A DNA stretch of 64,000 nt from Pectinophora gossypiella. Taxonomy: Eukaryota; Arthropoda; Insecta; Lepidoptera; Gelechiidae. Where the stretch lies: assembly GCF_024362695.1 (NCBI RefSeq), contig NC_065421.1:7068598-7132597 (forward strand). Reading direction: 5' to 3'. The position numbers and the translations under genes were made by a program. Positions 1 through 12,700 of this stretch are shown in pieces. Each line of letters opens with the position of its first letter. Positions within the stretch are counted from its first letter, which is position 1. The notes below the pieces were generated by a model. The model did no database searches, had not been told where the DNA came from, and worked only from the letters and a program-made list of their open reading frames with translations.

Positions 1-229
1 GGTGTTAGTGACATCGTAACGAATACTGAGGGGGATGATTCAGACCATGATTCTGAGTTGATATCAAGTGGAATTTCCCGTCGCAAAATTCATGATTTTT
101 TTTTAGTTTCATAAATTATTTTCAATTCTATACTTTTGCGACGAAAAATTCCACTTGATATTAACTCAGAATAATCAGCTGTTTCATCCCCCTCAGTATT
201 CGTTACGATGTCACTTACACCCCGCACAA
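1..229. mobile_element. Hairpin MITE, copy 1
   Basis: Two arms of about 90-100 bp are inverted copies of each other around a short AT-rich loop near 95-135. The outer ends read GGTGTTAGTGACATCGTAA and its complement, and the arms share the inner stretch TTGATATCAAGTGGAATTT. Nearly the whole element can fold on itself and it has no coding potential. The left edge is cut by the window. A second copy follows directly. Confidence 0.75.
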
Positions 230-258
230 GTACATACTGTACCCATACAAGTAGGTAT

Positions 259-481
259 GGGTGTTAGTGACACCGTAACGAATACTGAGGGGGATGATTC
301 AGACCACGATTCTGAGTTGATATCAAGTGGAATTTTCCGTCGGAAAATTCATGATTTTTTTGTGTTTTTTTAAATTATTTTCCATTCCATACTTTTGCGA
401 CGGAAAATTCCACTTGATATCAACTCAGAATCATGGTCTGAATTATCCCTCAAAGTTTTCGTTACGATGTCACTAACACCC
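259..481. mobile_element. Hairpin MITE, copy 2
   Basis: This is a second copy of the same hairpin element, in the same orientation as copy 1 and about 30 bp after it. It runs from GGGTGTTAGTGACACCG to the inverted end CACTAACACCC. Its arms pair better than those of copy 1. A short arm fragment (CACTTGATATTAACTCAG) recurs near 51870. Confidence 0.75.
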
Positions 482-741
482 TGTATATTGTGATAAAGAG
501 AAATGGAACAATACACATGATAAAGCATCTCCATCGGAGTTTATATTGAATCTCGTAATTACAGTACTATTTTCAGACAGGTCCATCAGAAGTATTAGAT
601 AAGAGTCTCAGAAAGTACGTCACTTCGGAAGTTCTTTCTTGAACTATAAAAGAGTCCTATGAAACGCTCAAACGTGTGACCTCTTTGATAAGACTAGGGT
701 CTTATTAGGATAAGCCCCAAAGGAATACAATAAACAGAAAC
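482..741. other. Dynein intron sequence, no gene seen
   Basis: No exon or recognisable repeat is seen between the hairpin MITEs and dynein exon 23. The next dynein exon must lie to the left of the window. Confidence 0.5.
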
Positions 742-3700
742 CTTCGTAAGAGGCGATGGGGACAATGGGGTCGATCCTGGGGAACAGTGTGGCCTGCAGG
801 AACATGTCCTTCATCATCTCCTTCATCGTGTCGTACAGCCCGTCCGGCTCTTCCAAGTCCAGAGACGGCGCGAAGTAGATATCTGACACAAACGTAGCTT
901 AAATTATCAACAAAATCTTTTTATAACTGATCAAATAAAACTTAAAGAATTATAAAAAAGTATGAACTTTTTAAACTAAACTTTTTGGATATGAATCCAT
1001 CTTAAAACTTTAAACGAAGTGTGAACATTTGAACCTACATACGAAGTCCTAAGATTTATTTGACGAACCATATGGGAGATAAGCAGCTCAACGCGGTCAG
1101 TGTTTTTGATCGCTCCCAGTTTAGCATGAATGCAACTAAACTTAAAATATCCTCACCTGGGTCTCTTAACTCGGCTACTACTTCCATAAACGCTACATTT
1201 GGCCCGGATTCCAAATTAGTCTGCGCTTCGAACAGATTTAAACTTGTTTGAATCGCTTTCATCACTTGAGCGGACACCTGGAAAATACATGGAATATTAC
1301 TGGGAGTGCTTTGGTACAAACTACATCTTAAAAAAGTATATAATAATCTTATTTAAAGTAAAATCTCTTCTACTCCGGGAACTTTGTTCAAAGAGTACAG
1401 TGTCAAAATCATATTTTTCTTCTTATTTCAGAAATAAGGTCCGTAATAGATCTAGCAAGTACTGTTTGAAGCAGTATCAAACATTCGTTTGCCCAACAAA
1501 ACCGAAAATTAGTCTAAATAGTATTTTGAAATAAGAGAGCTGATCCCAAAAAATGGAAACAACAAAATGTTCTTACCAGTGAATCGACGTATTTCACGTA
1601 CGCCGGCCATCGCTCCGCCCGGAAGGCCTCTATTTCCATCTCTTTCCTTTCCGCCTCAATATCTGCTAGCTCATCTGGATCCGTGATCACTTCCTCTTCC
1701 TCCGCTGGTGACTCCACCTCTTCACCTGTTATATTGAGTCAGTTTCAAGTACATACGCTATTTTAAAAACTGCTGCATACGGGCTTGCTACACGATGCTC
1801 TGCTGCGATTGATTAGACAACACTCAAGTCAATTTAGATTTAGTTTCCAAAATTCACCCAACCCGGAATAGAACCTAAAACGTCTTAGTGGTCAGAATCG
1901 CGAGCTACCACAGAATAAGATATTTACCAAAAATGAGAAAACATATTGTACCTTTATCATTTTATTTGGAAAATTCGATATTAACTCTTTATCAACATAT
2001 TGTACCTTCATACAACCATTGGTCTAACGAGAGAAATATGGAAAAAAATGCTAGAGAATCCTTATAAACTCGAAACTTATCGTAATTCCAGAACATTAAG
2101 ATCCCCATTCCAATGTGCCCAAATCTCGCAAGAGTCTATTTGAGCTGAACACCTATGCTTAAACGCGGCCCCTTTAATCTCCTCAGTGCATCATTCATTG
2201 ACTTGTCTCAAAGATAATATAAATATGATCACGTTACCAGTATCCCTACGTGCCTGACGTTCAGCCTTCGCTTCTGCCTTGGCTTCTCTCTTCAGTCGGC
2301 GCGCCTCTCGCCGTTCGAACTTAATACTGAAAGAAAAGTCAATTGTTAATAAATATTTTTGCCATTTTTGGGACTTCTTTGTATACAATAAAAAATAAGA
2401 TAATGTTAGTAGCATACTTTTCAGCTTCTTCCTTCAAGCGTTGCTTCTCTTCCTTCTCAAGCCGCTTTTGCTCGCGCAGTTCAATGATCTCCTGCATCTT
2501 GAGAGCTCGCGCCGCCTTCTCCTCATCGTCTAGAGTCGCTTCATCTACTTCTTCTAAGTCCTCCACATCTGACTCTTCCTAAATATCAAAGCGTCATAAA
2601 TATTAGTACATTTTATTGATCTAGATTCTATATATTATACAATATACTGATAGATTTGATTGTCTGGAAGTAAAAACTGCCCTAGCTTCTACTAAATATC
2701 GTCGCTTATGTCGTGAACTGACGTGTCTACAAATTTTGGAGAAACAGATTTGAACATTTTACAATTTATTGTCAATAGGACACAATCACTTTAGCAAAAA
2801 AATCCAGATAAGTAAGTTAACAAAGTCAGCCACGATATACAGGGTATATAGGGTAGATCAAGGATCATCCTCATCATCAATTTAAGCGCCACGCTCTTGT
2901 CGGTGCAGCATTTTCCATTCCAGTTTATCAAAGGCCAATTCCTTGACTTCCTTATAAGACACGACGTTAACCTTCGAAAAACGTTCTTTTTCGTTGAAGG
3001 AAAGCTAGAAGGAAAGAGAGGAAGGGGAAGACCAAGAAGAGCTTACATGGAACAGATTAAAGAAAAGATCAAGGATACCCTTCGCAAATAGATAAAACTT
3101 TCAAGATATAAAATATAAATAATTCATGCTATACAGACATGTGCACATGTTAAAACCAGAACACTTTTCATAATCTCCAAGGGCCTATCTTCGAAAAGAC
3201 ATAAATTAGAAAAACACTATACCTCCTCTTCATCAATGATGTTAAAGAAGAGCTTGTAGTTTTCGACTAAAATGTCTCGGAACTCTGTATGGCAGTCAAT
3301 TATTTTATCCCGTCTGGAAAATAGAAGAAAACGTCATCTTACTTCAACTGTAGTGAATTTGAATCTAGCATATAACTCGCACAACAGCAGGCGGAACAAT
3401 CCATGCTTACCATAATATTATGAATACGAAACTTACTCTTCTGTTTGGGCCGATGTCGATGAAAATTGGCACACAGGTAGATCGAAACCCACGGACAGGC
3501 AAAGTACCTACATTCCAGTGACAGATTTATCTCACTGACTGAACAAGAGATATCTTACCGGTACACCAAGCGCGGGTGTCGGCCAGGCACGTCCAAGAGT
3601 TCCATTTTGTCCGGGTTGTCCTTGCGGTTGTGCAAAGGCTTGTCACCCCACGAGGCTATAGTGTTTAGTCCTATTCTCACATTATTTTGTGCCGCCAGTA

Positions 3701-6700
3701 CCCGCTCTTGAAGCGTGTTGATCGCCGTGTAAACCTCATTCATCCAGTCAGTGACTGCAAATATAGAATAAAGAATTAAGTTTTGAACATTAAATTGTCT
3801 ATGCTAAATTATTTTTGAGATTACTAATCTGACAATCAATGATTATCAAATATGATCCTAATTTTGGCTCCTGATCTCATAATGGTAATAAAATATACAA
3901 AATTTGTTATTGGCAAGAAAGCGCCCTTTGAATTTTGAAACAAGTTACTAACTTTTTAGCAAGATAAAAAATAAATCAAAATAAATGTATCAAAAAATTA
4001 TCGTTGTCAAAAAACAATGACGTTTCAATATAAAAAATTCTGATAGTTCCACGAAAAATATTTTGAATTTAGAAGACAAATAAGAAGACAAATAATGCGG
4101 TTGTATACCATTTATTTTTGGTAATTTTTGCACAATATTATTGAAAATAAAACAATCATCAAAAACTGAGATTTAAATAAAATCAAAAACCTGCCGATAT
4201 TTTATTGTTAAGCTTGTAGTCCACTAAAGATTTATATAATAAAAATTAAAAGGAACACTAGATGTGACTAAAGCTGGGTAGGCACTTGAGCGGAATCAGA
4301 ACGGATGAAGCGTCAGGATTTCTAGCTTTCTTCGTCAGTACGAAACTATAAGACCGATTCCGATATTCTGCGCTAGTTGTCGACTGCACCGGCCGGCGTT
4401 CTATTGATAATGAAAAACGCAAAATTTTCGATACTTGTAATTTTCCCTATTCGTGAATCCCGACGCTTCGTACGTTACGTCCGCTCCGATTCCGCTCAGG
4501 CGGACAGCACGCGCAAGTTTAAGGAATTCTTTATCACTTAAAGCCGAGTCTATTCAGAGCGTCGAAGAACTTACAATCATCGTTCCAGGTGAACTCTTCA
4601 ACGCCGCGACCGAGTAGCTGGTCGATCATGGAGATCTCCTTCTCGATGAGCGCCACCTCCGTCTCGTGGCTGCCTTCGCGGATCGCATTGTACCAGGCTA
4701 TCGCTCGGTTCAGGCGGTTTAAATCATACTGCGAGAAAGGAAGTCGTTTTAAAGCTCCGATGTAAGTTGCGATGAGACTTACAGCTTAGTTCAACATGTA
4801 CTTCCTAACTGTCTTTTAGCGTATTTGTCGGATATGTTCTAGATAAGCTATCAGACAGCTGTCAGGAAAGTGGTGTAACATTCTGTACAGTTCACCTTAG
4901 TGTTACATAAATACCTGCAGTTTCTCATTTCGAGCGTACAAATCCAGTCCGTCTTGAGGAATGCCTTGCTTGTCTAGATACTTCAGGTATCTGATCTCGC
5001 GCAGCAACATTACTAGCTGAAACAATAGGAATTAAAGGCTAAGGTCGTTAAAGTTTTAAGTCGTGTAAGAAGCGGGAGTTTGTATGAAGCAGTGTGGGTT
5101 GTGAGGTACATGACCAACCTCAGCAAACTTCCTCATTAACATGCCTTCCGAACCTCGAGTCATGACCTAACCAAACTAGGGATCAGATCACAAATGATTC
5201 GAACCCGAAACTTCTGCGTGAGCCCAATTGGATCACGGATACATTTAAAGTAGTAAGATCGAATGTCCTTTTAAAATCCAAAGCTGGTCTTATGAGGTTC
5301 ATGTTCCCGGCACACGACATTTAGAAGTAGTATGAAGTATTCTCACCTCAGGACTGAAGTTATTCCTGACGAAGGGCGGTTCCCTATAAATGAGATTCTT
5401 GGCCAGATGTGTCTTGCAGATAGCGGGGACTGTTTGCGCCCACGCCTTGAACTGTTTGTCCTCTACTGCGTTCAGATACGTCAGCATCTCGTTGTGCTTC
5501 TGTTTCATATACACAGAATAATCCGAGTCTATAATCCTGTAAAAATAAGAATATTCTGCTAAAACTATGGTAAGATTTTGGATCGCAAAGTAAAATTGTT
5601 TGTATGGAGTTACCATACCCAAACAAACTCTTAAACGCTCCTTCAGATCTCTTGAAAGGCTCCAGCTTTCTTTTTTGATATTCCCTACTTGTCCAGACAA
5701 ATGGGGAGCGCTGAGGGCTTTCACCCGTCTAGCAACAAGGTTGGCTACTAGGCCAAACACTTCCACCAACTGGCAATGGTGCAGCGTGGTGTCGTTGAAA
5801 GAATGAAAGGAGCCCTGTGCTTAGCTGGGGATCATATATGTTGCCATTACGTACGGGTCCTCAAACAAGATGAACTCCTCCATCGGTTGCTGGATCCTCT
5901 TCCGCAGCTTGTGGATCCACCAGATCATACCGGACACAGGAGGCAGGTACGAATCTACCATCGGCCGCTCTGGTCCTTTTGTTAGTTTCTATAAAATACA
6001 GATCTGCTTACAAACAAGCAACAATAATCTAAGTATGCACGTACATTTAAGAGCGGAGATGAGATGTGCAGGAGTATCTTAACCTGATAAAACCAGATTC
6101 GAAATTTGTACAATATGATTGGTTAATAGAGCGAGGGCATCGACTCTGCTTTTTGAGCGAAATTGGAAGGATCGTTATCAGACCATCGGCATTTACAAAT
6201 TGGTATTGGTACCAAACAATTGACGACCTCAGTTCTCAAAAAATGGATACTCAAGAACCAAAATCTTGATAGCAGCTTTAGCGGAAACTCGATAAATCTA
6301 AGTTGGCTGAGCACGACCACCTAATTCTTCTGCCAATTCTTATAATCAATCTCTCACTGTCCTATGAAACTGATTGCATAATCGGACATTGAATGTTGAA
6401 ATGCACCCACCGCCATCTCCTCGTCAAATATCTGCTTCACTGCATCTAGGTTTGCGTGCATCCAATCCACCATCTTTATCAGTTTCGGTTGTAACTCTTC
6501 TTTTATTATGGGTCGGTGAAACAAATCGCCAATGATTTGGAAGAACTGGAAAATCATGTCAATATTAAGGTGACAATTTGCACACATACCTTTTTTTAAA
6601 GTCTCATGTCATAGAAAATTGTAATTAACATAACATAAGCTTGTGATTCTATCCCGCCTGGGGTAGTCAGAGGTAGATCCATTGCAAGATGAACTAAGTA

Positions 6701-9700
6701 CCTCACCGAGCTTTCTGTTACACCAACGTGATAGGTGGCGAGCCGTATCGCCATCTATTATGGTCGAGTCAAATGTGTATGTAATAGTGATGTACCGGAT
6801 CGTTAAAAATGTATATCCGCGGATACGGATCTGAATACGGATATTTAGTGTAAAGATCCGCGGATACGGATACGGATCTTTATTTTCTTATTCGATATTA
6901 TTCGATTGATGCCGGCGGGCGCGAAAAAAAGATTTAGTTTTAGTTTTTTCATTGTCATAAAAAAATGTTATAATTTGCTAATATTGACCTCATTAACATT
7001 ATAAAAAAAGATTTAGTTATTTCATTGTTATAAAAGTGATATTTTATCTTGCTTTAATTATAAAGATCTATCTGATCTATCTAAATGTTTGCAATATAAA
7101 GGTGCCAAATATTTGATTTTAAGAAATAAAAACAATCTGAATGGAATTTTATAGTTTTTTATTTAATAATTCTACTTAATCACCTGAAAAAGATCCGTAA
7201 AAGATCCGCGTGAAAAGTAACGGACACGGATACGGATACGGATTTTTCTTTTATCTCGGATATCCGCGGATACGGATATTCGGGACATCACTAATATGTA
7301 ATAAAGAGTTGCGCTTTACAGTTTCTACATGGACCTAATAAATATGTAATATAAAGAAATAGATGTTTAGATTATGTTGACAAAGCAAAAATCGGAATGT
7401 ATTTGTATAATCCTATAGCATTAACGTTATTTAATAACAGCTACTTACTATAATTTTAGTGAAACCTTTTCAAGCGTCAAATTACCTTAAAAATATGCTC
7501 CAAGTTGTGACATTCGTCGAATCCTTGTGAAAACAGCGACGCGAGGTGATTGTCGACGTCCTCCAGAACCTTCATGTGCGCCTTGTAGTCCGCCAAGAAC
7601 GAGTCGTCCTCTGGATCAGCCGGGTCGTACGAGATATTGCCCAGTTGGTTGTATATCAACGAATATTCCTCCAATACCTGTTGATATTTACTGAGTTTAT
7701 ATAAAGGAGCTTGGAGATATGGTACGTAGAACTTTTGAACGAGGTTCCAACAACATAGATAACTAAGTGTATGAGACACACCTAGTAGTTTGCCATCTAT
7801 GGTCACTCATATCTCTAGCGCGAGCATACTAACACGCCTCAACGTTTGGGATCTTATTATTTAACATGTAATTCCTAAGAAATACAGCTCATACAAATAT
7901 TTATGTGGGGTTTTATTGTAATTAAACAGCGCTCCCTACAATACTCCTTACAGCTCCCTACAGTTCTCCTTAGGCGTCTTTTTTACAAGCCAGATTTTTT
8001 GCATCTTGCTGCCTTATCTCACAGCCATTATTAAACGTTTCTTCATATCTCACTGATATTTATAATCCAACGACAGTTTATAATGGCCGTACATAGTTAC
8101 CACCAACGGTTAGTTAGGTACTAGTTAATTTAACGGCATCGTAAAAGGATTATCATATTATATTATATATACATATATAATTATATATATAATTTAAAAC
8201 GTAATAATATATAATGCCATATCTAACAAATCGCAGTTTAAGTCATCCATGATACTACTATCTATACAAACCGGGCAACCAGTTTATATTGAAATGTGTC
8301 CGCGTGATTTAATATGCTGCGAACGCAATGTCTCAACTCAGAATACACTGGTGATGCAAGCTATGCCATATTCGAATAAAAAATGTGTTATTGTAGCTCT
8401 TATTTATCATATACCCTCAAAATGCTTTTGTACGTATACTTAGTTTTTAAGTTCTCAAGTAAGTGAATTTATATTCTTATTGAGAATAAAGATTTCTTTA
8501 AACCATATCATGAGGCGATGGTAGTACATGTTATGTTTTTGATACTACTAATGGCCTCTGTGGTCCAGTGCCGTTGAGCTCACGATCCGGAGGCCCCAGG
8601 TTTGTATCCCGGTGGGGACATATCATAAAAAATACATTGTAATTCCTAGTTTGGTTAGTACATTACAGGCTGATCAGTTGATTGTCCGAAAGTAGGATGA
8701 TCCGTGCTTCGGATGGCACGTTAAGCCGTTGGTACCGGTTACTACTTAATGATGTAAGTATGTTGCTGTTACATAAACTATGTCAGGGGCGGCTCAATAA
8801 TAACCCTGACGCCAGGGTTGATGGGGGTTGGTAATCCACTACACAACCCAAACGATAGAAGATACTACTAATAATGACAGTATAAGTAGGCGGCATAAGA
8901 AGCCGGAGCGAGGGATTTTGTATGAAACCCCTAAAAAAACCCCCGGCCCAACAGATTGCCCCGCTTTCCCAACTCTGTGTGTAGCAAGCATAGGTCTTTA
9001 CCTTCATACACTCTGTGCTCAGAATCTTCCCTCTAAGGCCGCAGAACTCGACTTTTTCCAGTTTGAGTATCTCGACGGTGGCCTCGAGGATCTCCTCGAT
9101 CATTTTCAAGCGTTTCATGTACACATTAAACCGCGTGAACACGCGATTGAAGTCGAAAGACCATCGGATCGGAATCACGCCCGGGGGAAAGAATGTATGC
9201 ACTTTGTCTCTGTTCATCTCGTATGTTTCACTGCAAAATAATAATTTCGAGCATTCATCGAGAAGATACACAGGCGTTTAAATCGCTCTGCGCAAAAGAG
9301 ATGACAAATACTCATAATTTGTTCTCGTTTACACATATTGGCACGTTATGTTGAATTTTAAATCTACAGATGATCGCAATAAGAGTTCCTGCAGCTAACA
9401 TGTGCAATGTGGTGCAAGTTGTCGATCGATTCAATAAATTTTATCAAAATCTATAAGTTTGTTTTTTTCCCTAACATACGTGCCACGTGATTTTGTTTGT
9501 ATTTTAACAAAACTACATGACTTATTTGGGTTCACATATTAGCACAAATCGACAAAACGACAATTATACTGTCAGAATCGATAAAATGACTGTGACAAAA
9601 TTTTATCGCGCATGTTAGCCCTACTGATAGGCCTCCTGTACTACTTGTGTCAGTCGGTGTAAAAAATAATTACTTTTAGAATTATGTTAACTTACATGAA

Positions 9701-12700
9701 ATGATTAAGATTGGCGATACCCTTCCTCAACTTCATCAATTGTTCATCAGGCTCTCCTTGGAATATGGACGGCGGGTCGATGAAGTTGGTGCACTGCTGG
9801 ATTACCAGGTTGCAAACTTCTCGTAGAAGGGCTGGAATAACGCGCTATTTGAAGCCTCCCAAAATTAATGATTACCATCATTATCAGCTTTAAACAGGAG
9901 TAGGCCTCAAATAGATGGTTCACTCATAAATTCGCTACACATAAATTGGAAACAAGAACCATAATAAAGACTATAGAGAACCGGAGAGGAAATATGATTG
10001 GCCATCTGATACGACACCATTCGTTTATAAAAAACATTACAGAAGGAAAAAAATAAGGAAAGAGAGGAGGAAGGGGTAGACCTAGGAGAACATTTATGAA
10101 ACAAATAAAAGAGAAGGTGCAGGTCGTATCGTATCAGGAGGTGAAGGATTTGGCGGGAAGAAGAGAGGAATGGTGATTACTCCACCGACGAGCGCAGCTC
10201 TTAAATAAAAAGAGAGAGAAATGGGAAACACATATATTTTTTTCCAATTAAAAAGATTGCAGTACTTACGTATAAGCTTCTCCACATTGCAGAAGTACCG
10301 AGAGTTGCCCCACAGCAAACCGATGCAGTGGAACATGGGTCTAATGAGATGCTTGGCATCAGAAAAGTCCGTCACCTCAAAGTTTTCAAAGTACCCAATC
10401 AAAGGGCGCTGGTACACGTAGATGTCACGACATTCCACGATAGCTGGGCAAACACAATGTTTATTCAAATTAACAAAGATTAAAAACTACATGAGTAATG
10501 ATAAAAACTGTTTTTGTGTATTTATAAAATTACTTACAAGCCACAACATTGGTCAACATTGTCTTGAAGCAGTTGAGATATACACTATGGGTATCCTCTA
10601 AATAGTGAGCCATACGTTTCACGCGTGGATCTCTCAGTTGAGAGTATATTCCTTCCAAGTTGCGCAAACGTCGCGAATAAAAATCTATATCCGCTGTAGG
10701 CAGCGGGAGCTTGGTTCTTTTAAATGCTGGAAAATATATAAGTATCATTCAATTATTTTTATAATAATGAAACAAGCCTAAGCCGTAAACATGTTACAAA
10801 GTCCACGCTACTGTGGGACACTGCTTATAAGATCCATTTCGTAGCAGAGTTGTTTTGTCTTAATTTAAAATCTTGTTGCCTTGGGGTTAAGGAGTATTAA
10901 TATACCTACTATGTATTCCGAACTTGAATGAAAAGCGGTAGATCGAACAGCAGAATAAATATATTCGTAAGTACAGCAGTATCAGACCAAACCAACTTAC
11001 CTATGTAAGAGTCCTCTTGCAACAAATCATGAACTTGTTTAGCCCATTTTATTACAGCACCTTCTATGTTAGTTTTCAGCTGCAAATCCAAATCTTCCCC
11101 ATCGCTGCAAGAATATTGAATTACAACAATATATACGGGTTTTTCTTATTATCAATGATTCGAAAATCGAAGTCCGAAACTAAATCCGGAACTTTACCTT
11201 TCCTTTAACCTAGACTCAGCATGGTAAATGTTCTCGACACCCGCCGGCATTGCTAGCATCACTTGACTGGACATCTCACCTTTCAACTATAAAAAAGCAA
11301 TAAAATATACTTAATAACACAGCCTGAAATGCTTGCCCAAATTTGGATGCCTGTATAGTGCTTTGCCCACTGTCCCATGGCGGCTCAGTAATAAACCTGA
11401 CACCAGGGTTGATGGGGTTGGTAATCCACCTCACAATCCACACGATAGAAGAAGATGGCCCACTGTAGGGCAGTGCTGTTTACTCTTCTTTTCTTCAACT
11501 CTTTGCATGCTTAGAGTTTTCGCTTTCCGAACAGCAATCCTAATAATTGCGTCGTGGATTGTACAGTTCATTTTAAATCAGCGGATTTTACATGTATTTA
11601 GGGCTGCGTCTATTATCAGAGGTGATATTGCGTCTCGCGGCCTGTTTACGGCATTACGTGATATTAGGCTGGCAGTATTAAAGGCTATGAAAGTCAACAA
11701 CAAACCAAATAAGGAAACATATCAGACCTGATGCATAAGATTCCTGAGTTCATTGACATGTCTCTTCATGTCTGTCTGGACGATTTTCGGCCAACCTATT
11801 TGGTTCTGAGGGTTGCACAACATGGGGCCGACCACTTCGTCTGCCAACACGCTGATATCCATCAACACATTAGGCGACATCTCGCCTAAGGTAACAATCT
11901 AATAATCAAAAATTATAAGCAGATTAGATTACCTACAATAAAATAACATAACAAAACAGCCTACATACATTATACGAGTTACGTCCCACTACTGGGACCC
12001 CCTCAATCAACCAAAGGAGGTAAGGAGCATATTCCATATTGTTGCTCCACTGCAGATTGGCGTATTTTACGACTAATAGCCAGGACCAACGGCTTAACGT
12101 GCCCTCCGAAGCGCGGAATCATCTTACTTTTTCGGCAATGTCCTTACCAAACAAAGGACGCTCTCACAAAGTGATTTCGATAGTGCCCCATCGGGAATCA
12201 AACCTAGACCTCCAGATTGTGACCACTAAACCACTGGGGCTACAATATAACCTACAATAAAGGGTTACCTACAACAAATATAGTAAAACTTTATGAACTT
12301 GTTGATAGAAGTAAACAATAAATAAATAACTTACCTTATTTACAAAATTTAAGCTTTATAAACTAGACAGAAAACTCTTATTACTACAACAGAGTACCTT
12401 ACCTTCCGAAAGTTGGCTTGTGTAATTTTTTCCTCTTCTTTTCTTAGTAAGTATACAAGTTTACTTTTATTTACTGCAGGGAATGTGAGACTGCAGGACA
12501 ACATCCCAGCAACATTCATGCGAAATATCAAGATGGGAATCTTTGGGCCATCAAAGTACCTAAATAAGATATGCTGTAACAATAAATACATTTTATTTTA
12601 GTTTAGTTAGATTTACTTCTTTATATCTTTTATTTACCTACCTATCTACATAGATAAGATATGTTTGTTTTTAAGTTGTTTTTTAAGATTGAGATTACTA

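Noticed and set aside
5616..5815. Open minus-strand stretch coding HHCQLVEVFGLVANLVARR, looking like an extra dynein exon
   Set aside because: Exon 5855-5988 ends in phase 2 and joins exactly to 5536 (EDP then IIDSDYS), which continues the family pattern. The open stretch has no matching acceptor phase and does not resemble dynein.
8783..9271. Long ORFs on both strands around 8783-9271
   Set aside because: Only the minus-strand part 9002-9230 is a dynein exon. The rest runs into a SINE or is a complementary shadow.
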